NCBI RefSeq assembly: GCF_030580655.1
Contig: NZ_JAUQTB010000001.1
Coordinates: 310,001-374,000, forward strand
Length of the DNA: 64,000 nucleotides
Reading direction: 5' to 3'
Source: Paenibacillus lacisoli
GTDB taxonomy: Bacteria; Bacillota; Bacilli; Paenibacillales; Paenibacillaceae
The notes below the pieces were generated by a model. That model did no database searches. It saw nothing but the letters and a program-made list of their open reading frames with translations, and had not been told where the DNA came from. Shown piece after piece: positions 35,098 through 43,468 of the stretch (position 1 is its first letter; every line of letters begins with the position of its first letter). Both the position numbers and the translations under genes were made by a program.

Positions 35098-35931
35098 TTA
35101 CATTTGCGGAATGATTGCGAGCACAAGGCTCAAGAATTGCTCCCGTACGCGTTCGGCCGTTTCCATCACTTCGTCATGAGAAAGCGGCTGGTCCAGAATA
35201 CCGGCGGCCATATTCGTAATGCAGGAAATACCAAGAACTTCGATACCAGCATGACGGGCAACAATGACTTCAGATACTGTGGACATGCCGACAGCATCCG
35301 AACCCAGTGTACGCAGCATGCGGATTTCGGCCGGCGTTTCGTATGTAGGTCCCAGCAGGCCGGCATAAACACCTTCCTGTACTTTGAAGCCCTGGGAGGC
35401 TGCAGTTTCCTTGGCAATGCCGCGCAGGCGGCGGCTGTAAGCTTCAGACATATCCGGGAAACGGACGCCCAGATTATTATCGTTAGGTCCGATTAGCGGG
35501 TTCTTGCCGGTCAAGTTAAGGTGATCGGAAAGAACCATCAGATCTCCAGGCTGGTAGGATGTATTAACACCGCCTGCTGCGTTGGTAACCAGCAGACTCT
35601 GTACGCCGAGTTCCTTCATGACACGAACAGGAAACGCCGTTACTTCAGGTCCATATCCTTCATACATATGGAAACGGCCTTTCATCATTACTACCGGGCG
35701 TCCTTTAATTGTGCCCAGGAGAAGTTCGCCTTCATGTCCTTCCACAGTCGACACCGGGAAATGAGGAATGTCATCGTATGGGATTCTGACGGCATCTTCG
35801 ATCAGTTCCGCCAGAATGCCGAGACCCGAACCCAAAATCAGCCCGATCTCCGGCTTGATGGCGCTTTCACCCTGAATATAAGATGCTGCTTCCTGAATGA
35901 TGCCCTGATTAATAATGGTCAATGTATTCAC
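35098..35931 (-). CDS. punA: purine nucleoside phosphorylase (paralogue 1)
   Basis: Type II purine nucleoside phosphorylase, 277 residues, cleaving guanosine/inosine to base and ribose 1-phosphate. Motifs: GLILGSGLGILAE, HFPVSTVEGHEG, MKGRFHMYEGY, VTNAAGGVN, VGMSTVSEV. It follows deoB, the Bacillus order (drm-pnp), and precedes its paralogue by 32 bases. Confidence 0.93.
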   Translation of the reverse strand: MNTLTIINQGIIQEAASYIQGESAIKPEIGLILGSGLGILAELIEDAVRIPYDDIPHFPVSTVEGHEGELLLGTIKGRPVVMMKGRFHMYEGYGPEVTAFPVRVMKELGVQSLLVTNAAGGVNTSYQPGDLMVLSDHLNLTGKNPLIGPNDNNLGVRFPDMSEAYSRRLRGIAKETAASQGFKVQEGVYAGLLGPTYETPAEIRMLRTLGSDAVGMSTVSEVIVARHAGIEVLGISCITNMAAGILDQPLSHDEVMETAERVREQFLSLVLAIIPQM

Positions 35932-36065
35932 TCCTATATAAGACCTGCTGCACCTTCGATGTCCAAATCGGAGACTGTACAGCAGGCATAATAATTTTGT
36001 GTTGATATAACGTTATACAGCATTTTTGCAGTTACCGCTGGACTGTAAAATGGATTCTGGCCCTG

Positions 36066-37253
36066 TTATTTAAGCAGATTCAGGAAGCTCTGACCATTGC
36101 GGATACCCTGCACACCAAAGTTATCCGCAATCGTTGCTCCCAGATCGGAATACGTCTCGCGGATACCGATGCTGTCCGGCTGCTTCAGCGAAGGGCTGTA
36201 AATCAGAACCGGCACGTACTCACGGGTGTGATCTGTTCCGGGATGTACCGGATCGTTGCCGTGGTCGGCCGAAATAATCAGCAGATCATCTTGTCCAATC
36301 CGCTCCATCAGCTGCGGCACAGCCTGGTCAAAAACTTCAAGGGCATGTGCGTAGCCTTCAGGGTCACGGCGATGTCCGTACAAGCTGTCGAAGTCAACGA
36401 GATTCGTGAACAGCAGACCTTCGAAGTCTTCTCCCAGCTGATCAATCGTCACTTCAATCCCATGCTCATTGCTCTTCGTCGGGTAGGATGCTGATACTCC
36501 CTCGCCGCTGAAGATATCGTTAATTTTGCCGACAGCAATAACATCCTTGCCTGCATTGGCCAGCAGATTCAGCACCGTTGGCTCCGGCGGGGTAATCGCG
36601 TAATCATGCCGGTTCGGTGTACGCTTGAAACTTCCGGGTTCCCCGATATATGGACGGGCGATCACTCGTCCCACTGAATGCTCAGGCGCAAGTGTCAGCC
36701 GGCGGGCAATCTCACAGGCACGGTACAGCTCATCCAGCGGAATGATATCCTCGTGCGCAGCAATCTGGAATACACTGTCGGCAGACGTATAAACGATCCA
36801 TGCCCCTGTTTTCATCTGCTCTTCGCCATATTCGTCCAGTACTTCCGTGCCTGAGGCCGGTTTGTTGCACAGGACTTTACGTCCGGTCTCCTGCTCAAAC
36901 TGATAGATCAGATCAGCGGGGAACCCGTCCGGATACGTGTTGAATGGCGTATTGATTTTAAGTCCCATCAGTTCCCAGTGACCTGTCATCGTATCCTTAC
37001 CAACGGAAACCTCGTTCATTTTGCCGAAATATCCGAGAGGCTGATCCACAGGGGTCAAAGGCGGGATGTCAGCAATGTTACCCAGTCCCAGCTTTTGCAT
37101 GTTAGGCAGCTTTACACCTGGGACACGTTCTAGGATATGCCCCAGGGTGTGGGACCCTTCATCGCCGAATTTCACAGCATCCGGCAGCTCACCAATACCT
37201 ACACTATCCAATACAATAAAGCAAATCCGTTTAAATGATGGTTCCTGCGACAT
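36066..37253 (-). CDS. deoB: phosphopentomutase
   Basis: Interconverts (deoxy)ribose 1- and 5-phosphates, feeding sugars from nucleosides into central metabolism. 395 residues, alkaline-phosphatase superfamily: [15 protein letters not shown] (metal Asp), [10 protein letters not shown] (phospho-Thr), [11 protein letters not shown] and TDHTREYVP metal ligands. ATG at 37253 has CGAGGAG upstream. Downstream of xerD, as in Bacillus. Confidence 0.95.
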   Translation of the reverse strand: MSQEPSFKRICFIVLDSVGIGELPDAVKFGDEGSHTLGHILERVPGVKLPNMQKLGLGNIADIPPLTPVDQPLGYFGKMNEVSVGKDTMTGHWELMGLKINTPFNTYPDGFPADLIYQFEQETGRKVLCNKPASGTEVLDEYGEEQMKTGAWIVYTSADSVFQIAAHEDIIPLDELYRACEIARRLTLAPEHSVGRVIARPYIGEPGSFKRTPNRHDYAITPPEPTVLNLLANAGKDVIAVGKINDIFSGEGVSASYPTKSNEHGIEVTIDQLGEDFEGLLFTNLVDFDSLYGHRRDPEGYAHALEVFDQAVPQLMERIGQDDLLIISADHGNDPVHPGTDHTREYVPVLIYSPSLKQPDSIGIRETYSDLGATIADNFGVQGIRNGQSFLNLLK

Positions 37254-37296
37254 GTCGCTCACTCCTCGACTTCGATTAATACTGATTGATGCCCTG

Positions 37297-38220
37297 TTAT
37301 TCGTGACTATTGGGAGCATACATACCTGCTCTCGGATGATACCTGTCGTAAACCTCTTTCATGCTGGGCCGGGGAACATGCCTGTACAGCAGGGGCTCTC
37401 CATGGTCGGAGTTGCCGAGCAGCTCCTGTACTGAGCGTATGTCCGCTCCGCGATCCAGCATATGCACCGCAAAGGTGTGCCTGAGGGTATGGGGCGTAAT
37501 CTCCTTATTGATCCCTGCATCTGCCGCATATTTCTTAAGCAGCTTCCAGAAACCCTGACGGCTCATTCGTTTGCCATTCATATTCAAGAAAAGCGCTGGG
37601 TCCGTTTGAACCTCCTGGCGCTGTACCAGCTTGGGTCTGGCTTCCTGCTCGTACTGCTGTATCCAATAAACGGCTGCGCCTCCAATCGGAACGATCCTTT
37701 CCTTTCCATCAGCTGCACGGCAGTGTACATATTTCAGATCTAGACGAACATTCTCATCATTAAGAGAGACCAGCTCTGTCACCCGAATACCGGACGCATA
37801 CAGCAGTTCCAGCATAGCTCGGTCACGGCTGCCCTGGACTGTTGAAAGGTCAGGCGCCTTGAGGAGCTGCTCCATCTCTTCAGTCGTCAGAACGACAGGA
37901 AGCTTCTTATCCTGTCTGGGCATGTCCAGCAGCAGCGCAGGATTATGAGATAGAACACCATCCCGGACCAGAAAATGAAAAAAGGAACGAAGGGTCACTA
38001 CGCTCCGTGTAATCGTGGCAGGTGCCTTGCCGTCCTGCTTCAGCCTGCTGATGAACATGACAAGCAGAGCCCGGCTCACCTTGTCCGGCTCAACAAGATC
38101 CTGCTGCTCCAGAAATTCCATGAACGGACCTAGGTCGCGCTGATAGGAGGATACGGTGCTGGCCGACAGGTTTTTCTCCTCTTCCAAATAACGAATAAAG
38201 GGCGCTACAAACTGCCTCAT
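37297..38220 (-). CDS. xerD: tyrosine recombinase XerD
   Basis: Resolves chromosome dimers at dif with XerC. 307 residues: SAM-like N-terminal core-binding domain, then the catalytic domain with Arg-I in [12 protein letters not shown], and HxxR in [10 protein letters not shown]. The nucleophile region is aberrant: where the family has LGHSDxxTTxxYTHV, this one reads [15 protein letters not shown]. The second catalytic His is Asn and the two Thr are lost, but the Tyr (codon at 37384-37386) stays in register. The C-terminus [12 protein letters not shown] is normal. Context (yqzK-xerD-deoB) is canonical. Confidence 0.9.
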   Translation of the reverse strand: MRQFVAPFIRYLEEEKNLSASTVSSYQRDLGPFMEFLEQQDLVEPDKVSRALLVMFISRLKQDGKAPATITRSVVTLRSFFHFLVRDGVLSHNPALLLDMPRQDKKLPVVLTTEEMEQLLKAPDLSTVQGSRDRAMLELLYASGIRVTELVSLNDENVRLDLKYVHCRAADGKERIVPIGGAAVYWIQQYEQEARPKLVQRQEVQTDPALFLNMNGKRMSRQGFWKLLKKYAADAGINKEITPHTLRHTFAVHMLDRGADIRSVQELLGNSDHGEPLLYRHVPRPSMKEVYDRYHPRAGMYAPNSHE

Positions 38221-38307
38221 CGGTTGCTGATAGCTCCTCTTTTGCTTAATTTAATCCGATACCTAATACAAATTCTGCAATCCTTCTGCAAAATCCTGCA
38301 ATAGGTC

Positions 38308-38544
38308 TCATTCCCCATACCAATAAAAAAAGCGAAGACGTTCAGCAAGACGCGGCTTATGACCCTCCGCCGCACCATCTTCGCCAAACACCTTGATCGC
38401 ACTGCCCTCTGGAATCCGGTAATGATCCACCGGCGTTACCCATTGGGCAAACCATTTAAAACAAAAAAATGCAATATACAGCATCATCATGAAAACAATG
38501 AACGCTCTCACCCATCTCATCACCTTGCGTACCTGTATAATCAT
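38308..38544 (-). CDS. yqzK: DUF4227 small membrane protein YqzK
   Basis: 78 residues; one membrane segment (FIVFMMMLYIAFFCFKWFA) and a hydrophilic C-terminal part with HYRIPEGSAIKVF. It lies between fur and xerD, where yqzK is in B. subtilis. GGAAGGACGG is upstream of the ATG at 38544. Function unknown in the literature I recall. Confidence 0.85.
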   Translation of the reverse strand: MIIQVRKVMRWVRAFIVFMMMLYIAFFCFKWFAQWVTPVDHYRIPEGSAIKVFGEDGAAEGHKPRLAERLRFFYWYGE

Positions 38545-38675
38545 AAGGTTTCCGTCCTTCCTTATAACCGATCGAAGATCTCAAAACTATCCTTCCCTTG
38601 CAGGATGGCAGTTATGTTGAGTTTATGACGGAAACTCCTGTTTTAGACACGCTATGGGCTGCTCACTATACACGA

Positions 38676-38703
38676 TTGTACAGCATATCACATACGATAC
38701 AGT
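38676..38703 (+). promoter_or_regulatory. Candidate promoter of the S8 protease gene
   Basis: TTGTAC (38676-38681), 16 bases, TACAGT (38698-38703). About 47 bases before the start codon. Confidence 0.4.
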
Positions 38704-38749
38704 AACCGATTGAAGAAGAAATGAACCCGACCCTAAGGAGGATACCTGC

Positions 38750-39940
38750 TTGAACAAGCCGGAACAACTTTTATGCAGACTGTCCAGACCTTGCCCAACT
38801 CGTCACCGTCAACGCTGGATTCTTTGTCTGAGGCATGCCCGCGCATATCAGCGGTGTCTGCATCATCTTCACAAGAATGGGATTCGACCGCTCAAACAAA
38901 TTAAACATGCCCACAGTATTGCTTTTTACGGAGATGGGCGTCGCACCAAGGATTTCGTTCTGCTGCGTTCCCATCCCGAGGTAATTCAGCTGGAAAAAGA
39001 CTTGAAAATCCGTGCACACGCGGTCACTACTGATCTTACCCCAGCCCACTCGGCGTCTCCACTCATTTATCCCCCGGCCTGGTCCTCGCTCCGTATAAGT
39101 CCTGCAGCTGAGAATTCCAGCCTGCCGTGGGGTTTAAATGCCATTCAAGCACAGAAGGCCTGGCCGGTCACAAAAGGCAGCGGTATTCGCATCGGTATTA
39201 TCGATACCGGGATTGGCCCACACCCCCAGCTCAAAGTATCCGGCGGCATCAACACAATCACACCCGGTGGGCCTATCCTGGATGATAATGGTCATGGAAC
39301 CCATGTGGCTGGAATCGCAGCAGCCACTCTGGGCAGACGCATGTCCGGGACGGCCCCAAGAGCAAGACTGTATGCTGTGAAAGCGCTTGACCAAAACGGT
39401 GTAGGCTACATCTCCGACATCATTGAAGGCGTGGAATGGTGCATCAACAACCGCATTCAAATCATTAATATGAGTCTGGGCACCAGAGGGAACAGCCGTC
39501 TGCTGCAGCGAAGCTTGCAGCGGGCGTATGCCAAAGGCATTGTTCTGGTAGCTTCTGCTGGCAACAGCGGAACTGCTCTTCAGGGCATTGATTACCCGGC
39601 ACGCTATCCTCAGGTTATGGCCATCGCTGCAAGTGATATCAGGAGCCGGATCGCTGATTTCAGCAGCAGGGGGGCCGGTATTGACCTTACTGCACCAGGG
39701 GTGAACATTTATTCCACCCTTCCCCACGGCCGTTACGGATACGAGTCAGGGACCTCGATGTCCTCTCCCTTCGTATCCGGCACAGCGGCTCTCCTGCTGG
39801 CCCAGAAACGCAGCCGTACCCCTGCTGCTGTACGTCGTCTGCTCACAAGTACCACCCGTAAGCTGAAAGGCTACAGTCAAATTGCACAAGGCAAAGGGCT
39901 TATACAGGCTGACAGAGCCGTCATGAAAAACGCCCGCTAG
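38750..39940 (+). CDS. subtilisin-family (S8) serine protease without a signal peptide
   Basis: 396 residues. Catalytic triad motifs are intact: GIIDTGIG (Asp152), NGHGTHVAG (His182), GTSMSSP (Ser335), plus oxyanion Asn271 in SAGNSG. The N-terminal ~115 residues are basic, with several Cys, and may act as a pro-region. No signal peptide, so it resembles intracellular proteases such as B. subtilis AprX; the shared stretch DIIEGVEWCI supports that kinship. TTG start at 38750 has AAGGAGG eight bases upstream. It is a plus-strand insert between yqzK and fur, which are adjacent in B. subtilis. Confidence 0.92.
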   Translation: MNKPEQLLCRLSRPCPTRHRQRWILCLRHARAYQRCLHHLHKNGIRPLKQIKHAHSIAFYGDGRRTKDFVLLRSHPEVIQLEKDLKIRAHAVTTDLTPAHSASPLIYPPAWSSLRISPAAENSSLPWGLNAIQAQKAWPVTKGSGIRIGIIDTGIGPHPQLKVSGGINTITPGGPILDDNGHGTHVAGIAAATLGRRMSGTAPRARLYAVKALDQNGVGYISDIIEGVEWCINNRIQIINMSLGTRGNSRLLQRSLQRAYAKGIVLVASAGNSGTALQGIDYPARYPQVMAIAASDIRSRIADFSSRGAGIDLTAPGVNIYSTLPHGRYGYESGTSMSSPFVSGTAALLLAQKRSRTPAAVRRLLTSTTRKLKGYSQIAQGKGLIQADRAVMKNAR

Positions 39941-39977
39941 TTCTTATCAGCAAACGGTATCATGATTCAAAGACATC

Positions 39978-40016
39978 AAAAAAGCTCTCACACATTGTCG
40001 TCGCCGGTGAGAGCTT
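39978..40016 (-). terminator. Terminator of fur
   Basis: AAGCTCTCAC/GTGAGAGCTT stem with a 15-base loop and six T on the minus strand, 28 bases past the fur stop. Confidence 0.82.
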
Positions 40017-40044
40017 ACAAATGTTATCTATTCAGGAACCAACC

Positions 40045-40524
40045 TTACTCGGTGTCTGATTCACGGTTCTTCTGTTCCTCTTCGCTCTTACTCTTGCAGC
40101 GATAACAGATTCCGTGGAAATCCAGCCGATGGTCCACAACGGTAAAATTGAATTCACGTTCAAGTCTTTCCTCAAGCGGTCCCAGCCAATCCTCTCGAAT
40201 CTCATCCATACTGCCGCATTGCACACAGATCAAATGGTGATGATGATGCTTGGAGGTATCTCCCCGCAGATCATATCTGGATACACCATCGCCAAAATTA
40301 ATCTTCTCCACCACATGCAGCTCACTCAGCAGCTCGAGGGTACGGTATACGGTTGCCAGACCGATTTCGGGAGCTTTCTCTTTGACAAGCATGAATACAT
40401 CTTCCGCACTCAGATGATCTTCTTCATTCTCAAGTAAAACTCTGACGGTGGCTTCCCGTTGAGGCGTCAATTTATAGCCATGGGATTGCAATTGTTGTTT
40501 AATTTTCTCGATCCGCGCTTCCAT
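40045..40524 (-). CDS. fur: ferric uptake regulator Fur
   Basis: Iron-sensing repressor, 159 residues. Winged-helix N-terminus (LTPQREATVRVL; GLATVYRTLELL), the metal-rich HHHHHLICVQCG motif (structural Cys pair CxxC) and second pair CYRC near the C-terminus. The five-His run and linked CxxC fit Fur more than PerR or Zur by motif, but the metal was not tested. ATG at 40524 has GGGAGGGAG upstream. Precedes yqzK-xerD as in Bacillus, but for the inserted protease. Confidence 0.9.
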   Translation of the reverse strand: MEARIEKIKQQLQSHGYKLTPQREATVRVLLENEEDHLSAEDVFMLVKEKAPEIGLATVYRTLELLSELHVVEKINFGDGVSRYDLRGDTSKHHHHHLICVQCGSMDEIREDWLGPLEERLEREFNFTVVDHRLDFHGICYRCKSKSEEEQKNRESDTE

Positions 40525-40582
40525 TTTCTCCCTCCCCCATTGAAAATCACTGCATGAATGCATCATTTTGCCCACTTCTTTC

Positions 40583-40612
40583 ATTATAGGGGGAGGTTAC
40601 AAATAAAGTCAA
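40583..40612 (-). promoter_or_regulatory. Sigma-A promoter of fur
   Basis: Minus strand TTGACT (40612-40607), 18 bases, TATAAT (40588-40583). Lies between spoIIM and fur. Confidence 0.65.
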
Positions 40613-40633
40613 ACATTTTGCTAAAAGGTCAAA

Positions 40634-41278
40634 CTAGCCTGTTGAAGCGACCAGCATCGGGGCAACCCATTTCATCATTACAGGTGTTACCCATACCTCA
40701 AAGGATGATATTCCGAGCAAAATGGCTACCATTACCGCAGTCAATGCCGTATAGGATAACAGCGGCCGGGCCAGTCCGCCCTGCCGCTGGGTAAGCACTC
40801 TAGAGCGGATCATCTGCAGGGAAAAGCTGACCGCAGCCACACTGCAGACGAACAGCGCCGGAATAACAATCAGGTTATGAGGAGCCACCGCCACCAGCGA
40901 GAATAATAGCCCTTTCCACGCATACTGACCGACAAGGTAACCTACAGTGAATCCAATTAAAACGCCTTTCAGAAAATCAAGAATCAGGATACCCGGCAGC
41001 CCGATGACAGATAAGCCGAGCACCCAGATGATGCCTGCCCATTTTAAGTGCAGCGTGGCAATATCCCAGTAGCTCCCCGGTCCGGGCTCTCCTCCAGCTT
41101 CCTGAGTCTGGCTGACTGTTCGAAAAAAATTGCCGAGGTACCGGGCTAGGTCCTGCTGCTGCTCCAGGGACAAGGCGTTCACCATCAGAGCTCCGAATAC
41201 GACGCCGACAAGGAATAACACGGCTACGAATACATACAGCTGGGATTGATCTTTTAACGTATGACGAAGCAGCTGCAC
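40634..41278 (-). CDS. spoIIM: stage II sporulation protein M
   Basis: Membrane subunit of the SpoIIDMP complex that drives engulfment of the forespore. 214 residues and about five membrane segments. I choose the GTG at 41278 (VQLLRHTLKDQS), ten bases after AAAGGGG; that gives the family's usual length, while the frame extends 25 codons upstream with no site. Next to fur, and downstream of endoQ/nudF. Confidence 0.92.
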   Translation of the reverse strand: MQLLRHTLKDQSQLYVFVAVLFLVGVVFGALMVNALSLEQQQDLARYLGNFFRTVSQTQEAGGEPGPGSYWDIATLHLKWAGIIWVLGLSVIGLPGILILDFLKGVLIGFTVGYLVGQYAWKGLLFSLVAVAPHNLIVIPALFVCSVAAVSFSLQMIRSRVLTQRQGGLARPLLSYTALTAVMVAILLGISSFEVWVTPVMMKWVAPMLVASTG

Positions 41279-41358
41279 AGGTATGCATCCCCTTTCTCTC
41301 TTCCTATCTACTCTATGAGGATATGAGCGAAAAAAAGAGGATATGCCAGCCATCCCTT

Positions 41359-42543
41359 CTACTTCATAACTTTACCGTAGATTCCACCGCCGCCGGATGA
41401 CAAAAGAAGCGTTCCTTCTCTTGCTGAGACGATATAACGGGCCAACTGCTGTCCAACCACCTGCTCAAGCTCAGATTCGCCGGATCTGTGCAGAATATTC
41501 ATCTCGGTACCGAATGCAGTCAGGAGCTTCTCCATGGAAGCTTTACCGAGACCAGGGATAAACTCCAGGGGCACCTGATAACGATATGGCGGACGATAAG
41601 CCGGCAGCAACGGCTCAGACCGGTCAGCAATATGCAGGATGCGATCCAATACTCCCTGTACCAGCTTGTGGCTCCCGCACTGCGGACAAGTTTTGACCGA
41701 TAAATGCTCCTCATCCATAACCGCTCCACAGGCAGAGCAGAAGGTACGATGATATTTGCCGAGCCGCGGATTCAGTCCATAGTTGGCCGCAACTCTTCTG
41801 CCCTCCTGCCTGCGCAGCACTTTGACAAACTCTTCAAAGCTGCCGGCCGCCATCTGCAGTTCGTTATATTCCCTGCCGATCTTGCCAAGTGAATGTGCGT
41901 CCGAATTTGTCAAAAATGTATACGGATCAAGCTCGCTGATCAGACCGGCCATACCGGAATCTGCACTAAGTCCCAGCTCAACGCCGTCGATCATATTCAA
42001 GTCCAGCATGTCTGCCATCCGGGGAGCTGAGCTGCCATATATCCCTTTATGCGGGGTAAAGACATGGGCCGGAATCAGTATGCCGCCGCGCGCGTATACC
42101 TCAGCCTGCAGTTCCCTTGGCTGGATATGAACCCGCTGGGAGCTGAGCTCGACGTTCTTCATATACTGACTGATCCACAGCGTGAAATCGGTAATTGAAG
42201 GCATATCGGGAAAATAGGCCAGGACATGCGCTTCGCGCATGCCCTCCTGCCTCACTTCCAGCTCCGTACCCAGCATAATGACAGTATTCCGGTATCCAAT
42301 GCCTCCGCCAGCGACCTCTGTCATCTCTCCGCTAAGCAAAGCTTGGCGGATATCAGCCTGAACGGCTGGTGAATGGCAATCGATGATGCCGATCAGTCCG
42401 ATTCCTTTCCGTTCCGAAGCCTCATGGGCAATATTGGCAAACGTCAGATTACGGCTGCCGCTGATCTTGATGGCCCTTCCACTCTCGCTGCGCCCGATAT
42501 GAATATGCATATCAGCATAAACAGTCTGAAGTTCTGGATTCAT
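41359..42543 (-). CDS. endonuclease Q family (EndoQ / YqxK-type)
   Basis: 394 residues. The N-terminal PHP-type metal domain (YADMHIHIG near residue 10; IGIIDCHSPA; NSDAHSLGKIG) and a C-terminal zinc ribbon (CSACGAVMD and CPQCGSHK) plus a helix-hairpin-helix end (IPGLGKASMEKLLTAFGTE) match EndoQ. That enzyme cuts 5' to deaminated bases in Archaea and some Bacilli. ATG at 42543 has GGAGG upstream. Between nudF and spoIIM. Confidence 0.85.
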   Translation of the reverse strand: MNPELQTVYADMHIHIGRSESGRAIKISGSRNLTFANIAHEASERKGIGLIGIIDCHSPAVQADIRQALLSGEMTEVAGGGIGYRNTVIMLGTELEVRQEGMREAHVLAYFPDMPSITDFTLWISQYMKNVELSSQRVHIQPRELQAEVYARGGILIPAHVFTPHKGIYGSSAPRMADMLDLNMIDGVELGLSADSGMAGLISELDPYTFLTNSDAHSLGKIGREYNELQMAAGSFEEFVKVLRRQEGRRVAANYGLNPRLGKYHRTFCSACGAVMDEEHLSVKTCPQCGSHKLVQGVLDRILHIADRSEPLLPAYRPPYRYQVPLEFIPGLGKASMEKLLTAFGTEMNILHRSGESELEQVVGQQLARYIVSAREGTLLLSSGGGGIYGKVMK

Positions 42544-42557
42544 GACAAGTTCCTCCA

Positions 42558-43133
42558 TTACTTCGGCCACTGCCCTGTCGCCTGATACAGGTGCCAGGCG
42601 TATACAGCCATGACTGTTTTGGCATCTGCAATCCGTCCGTCCCGGATCATGGCGTAAGCCTCATCCAGTGTCACTTCCTGCATTTCCAGAAACTCATCCT
42701 CGTCCAGCTTCATTTCACCCGCTGTCAGCTCTTCCGCCACATATAGATGAATCAGCTCGTCCGCAAAACCGGGAGATGTATAAAACGACTGCAGATGCTG
42801 CAGGGATACTGCTGTATACCCTGTCTCTTCCTGCAGTTCACGCCCTGCCGCCTCCATCGGGTCTTCTCCCGGTTCCAGTTTGCCTGCGGGTATTTCAACC
42901 TCACAGCGTCCCATCGCCTGCCTGTATTGGTCAACCACCAGCAGCTTTCCTGCATGCAGCGCAATTACGGCAACCGCGCCCGGATGCTTGATAATTTCGC
43001 GTTTGCTGGTAGAGCCGTTGGGCAGGCGGACGGTATCCACCTGGAGATTTAAGACTTTACCCTGAAAGATCGGTTCCGTCGACAGCGTCTGCTCATCCAG
43101 ATCCGGGTTGGAATAAGGATTAGGTTTGTTCAT
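42558..43133 (-). CDS. nudF: ADP-ribose pyrophosphatase NudF
   Basis: Nudix hydrolase, 191 residues, splitting ADP-ribose to AMP and ribose 5-phosphate. Nudix box: GEDPMEAAGRELQEETGY with the REXXEE catalytic helix. ATG at 43133 has GAGGAGG upstream; the frame is open for another 112 codons but lacks a better start and would cross the mciZ promoter. Divergent from mciZ. Confidence 0.93.
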   Translation of the reverse strand: MNKPNPYSNPDLDEQTLSTEPIFQGKVLNLQVDTVRLPNGSTSKREIIKHPGAVAVIALHAGKLLVVDQYRQAMGRCEVEIPAGKLEPGEDPMEAAGRELQEETGYTAVSLQHLQSFYTSPGFADELIHLYVAEELTAGEMKLDEDEFLEMQEVTLDEAYAMIRDGRIADAKTVMAVYAWHLYQATGQWPK

Positions 43134-43192
43134 GAATTTGTCCTCCTCAATGGGAAATAGATAGGTTTCTCTAAATGATATTCGGGAATCCT

Positions 43193-43221
43193 GCATAGAC
43201 AGGGAAAAGAATACATATCGT
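43193..43221 (+). promoter_or_regulatory. Candidate sigma-E promoter of mciZ
   Basis: GCATAGA (43193-43199), 14 bases, CATATCGT (43214-43221). The -10 fits CATAnnnT exactly; the -35 matches GKATAWW at 5 of 7. About 42 bases before the ATG. Confidence 0.5.
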
Positions 43222-43262
43222 GTATCAAGCCTTGAATTTCTTCCGAAAAAGGAGTGCTCTCC

Positions 43263-43409
43263 ATGAAAGTATACCGCAGTGCAAACACCTTCCGTCTTGT
43301 CGGACAAGCCTGGCAGGTTCAATGGATGCTGAAACAGCTGATGAAGGAAAAGGGCGGCAGCCATTCTGTTCATGAGCTGCTGCTGAACGACAGCTTGCCG
43401 CAGAAATAA
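43263..43409 (+). CDS. mciZ: MciZ-like FtsZ inhibitor peptide
   Basis: A 48-residue product, too short for most gene finders. The start MKVYRSANTFRLVGQAWQVQ compares with my recollection of B. subtilis MciZ: MKVHR, LVG, AW and a following LK are shared. MciZ caps FtsZ filaments in the mother cell to stop further division. GGAG lies nine bases before the ATG, and a sigma-E-like promoter precedes it, as expected. It lies next to nudF. The C-terminal half (ending LLLNDSLPQK) is longer than and unlike the Bacillus peptide, so homology rests on the N-terminal 25 residues. Confidence 0.72.
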   Translation: MKVYRSANTFRLVGQAWQVQWMLKQLMKEKGGSHSVHELLLNDSLPQK

Positions 43410-43425
43410 GCAGGTACAGCTTGGT

Positions 43426-43466
43426 AAAAGGGCCCGATCCCGGCGTGCCGGACTTCGGACCCTTTT
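43426..43466. terminator. Bidirectional terminator between mciZ and the M20 peptidase gene
   Basis: AAAAGGGcCCGA pairs with TTCGGaCCCTTTT across a 16-base loop. Serves the convergent genes. Confidence 0.65.
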
Positions 43467-43468
43467 CA

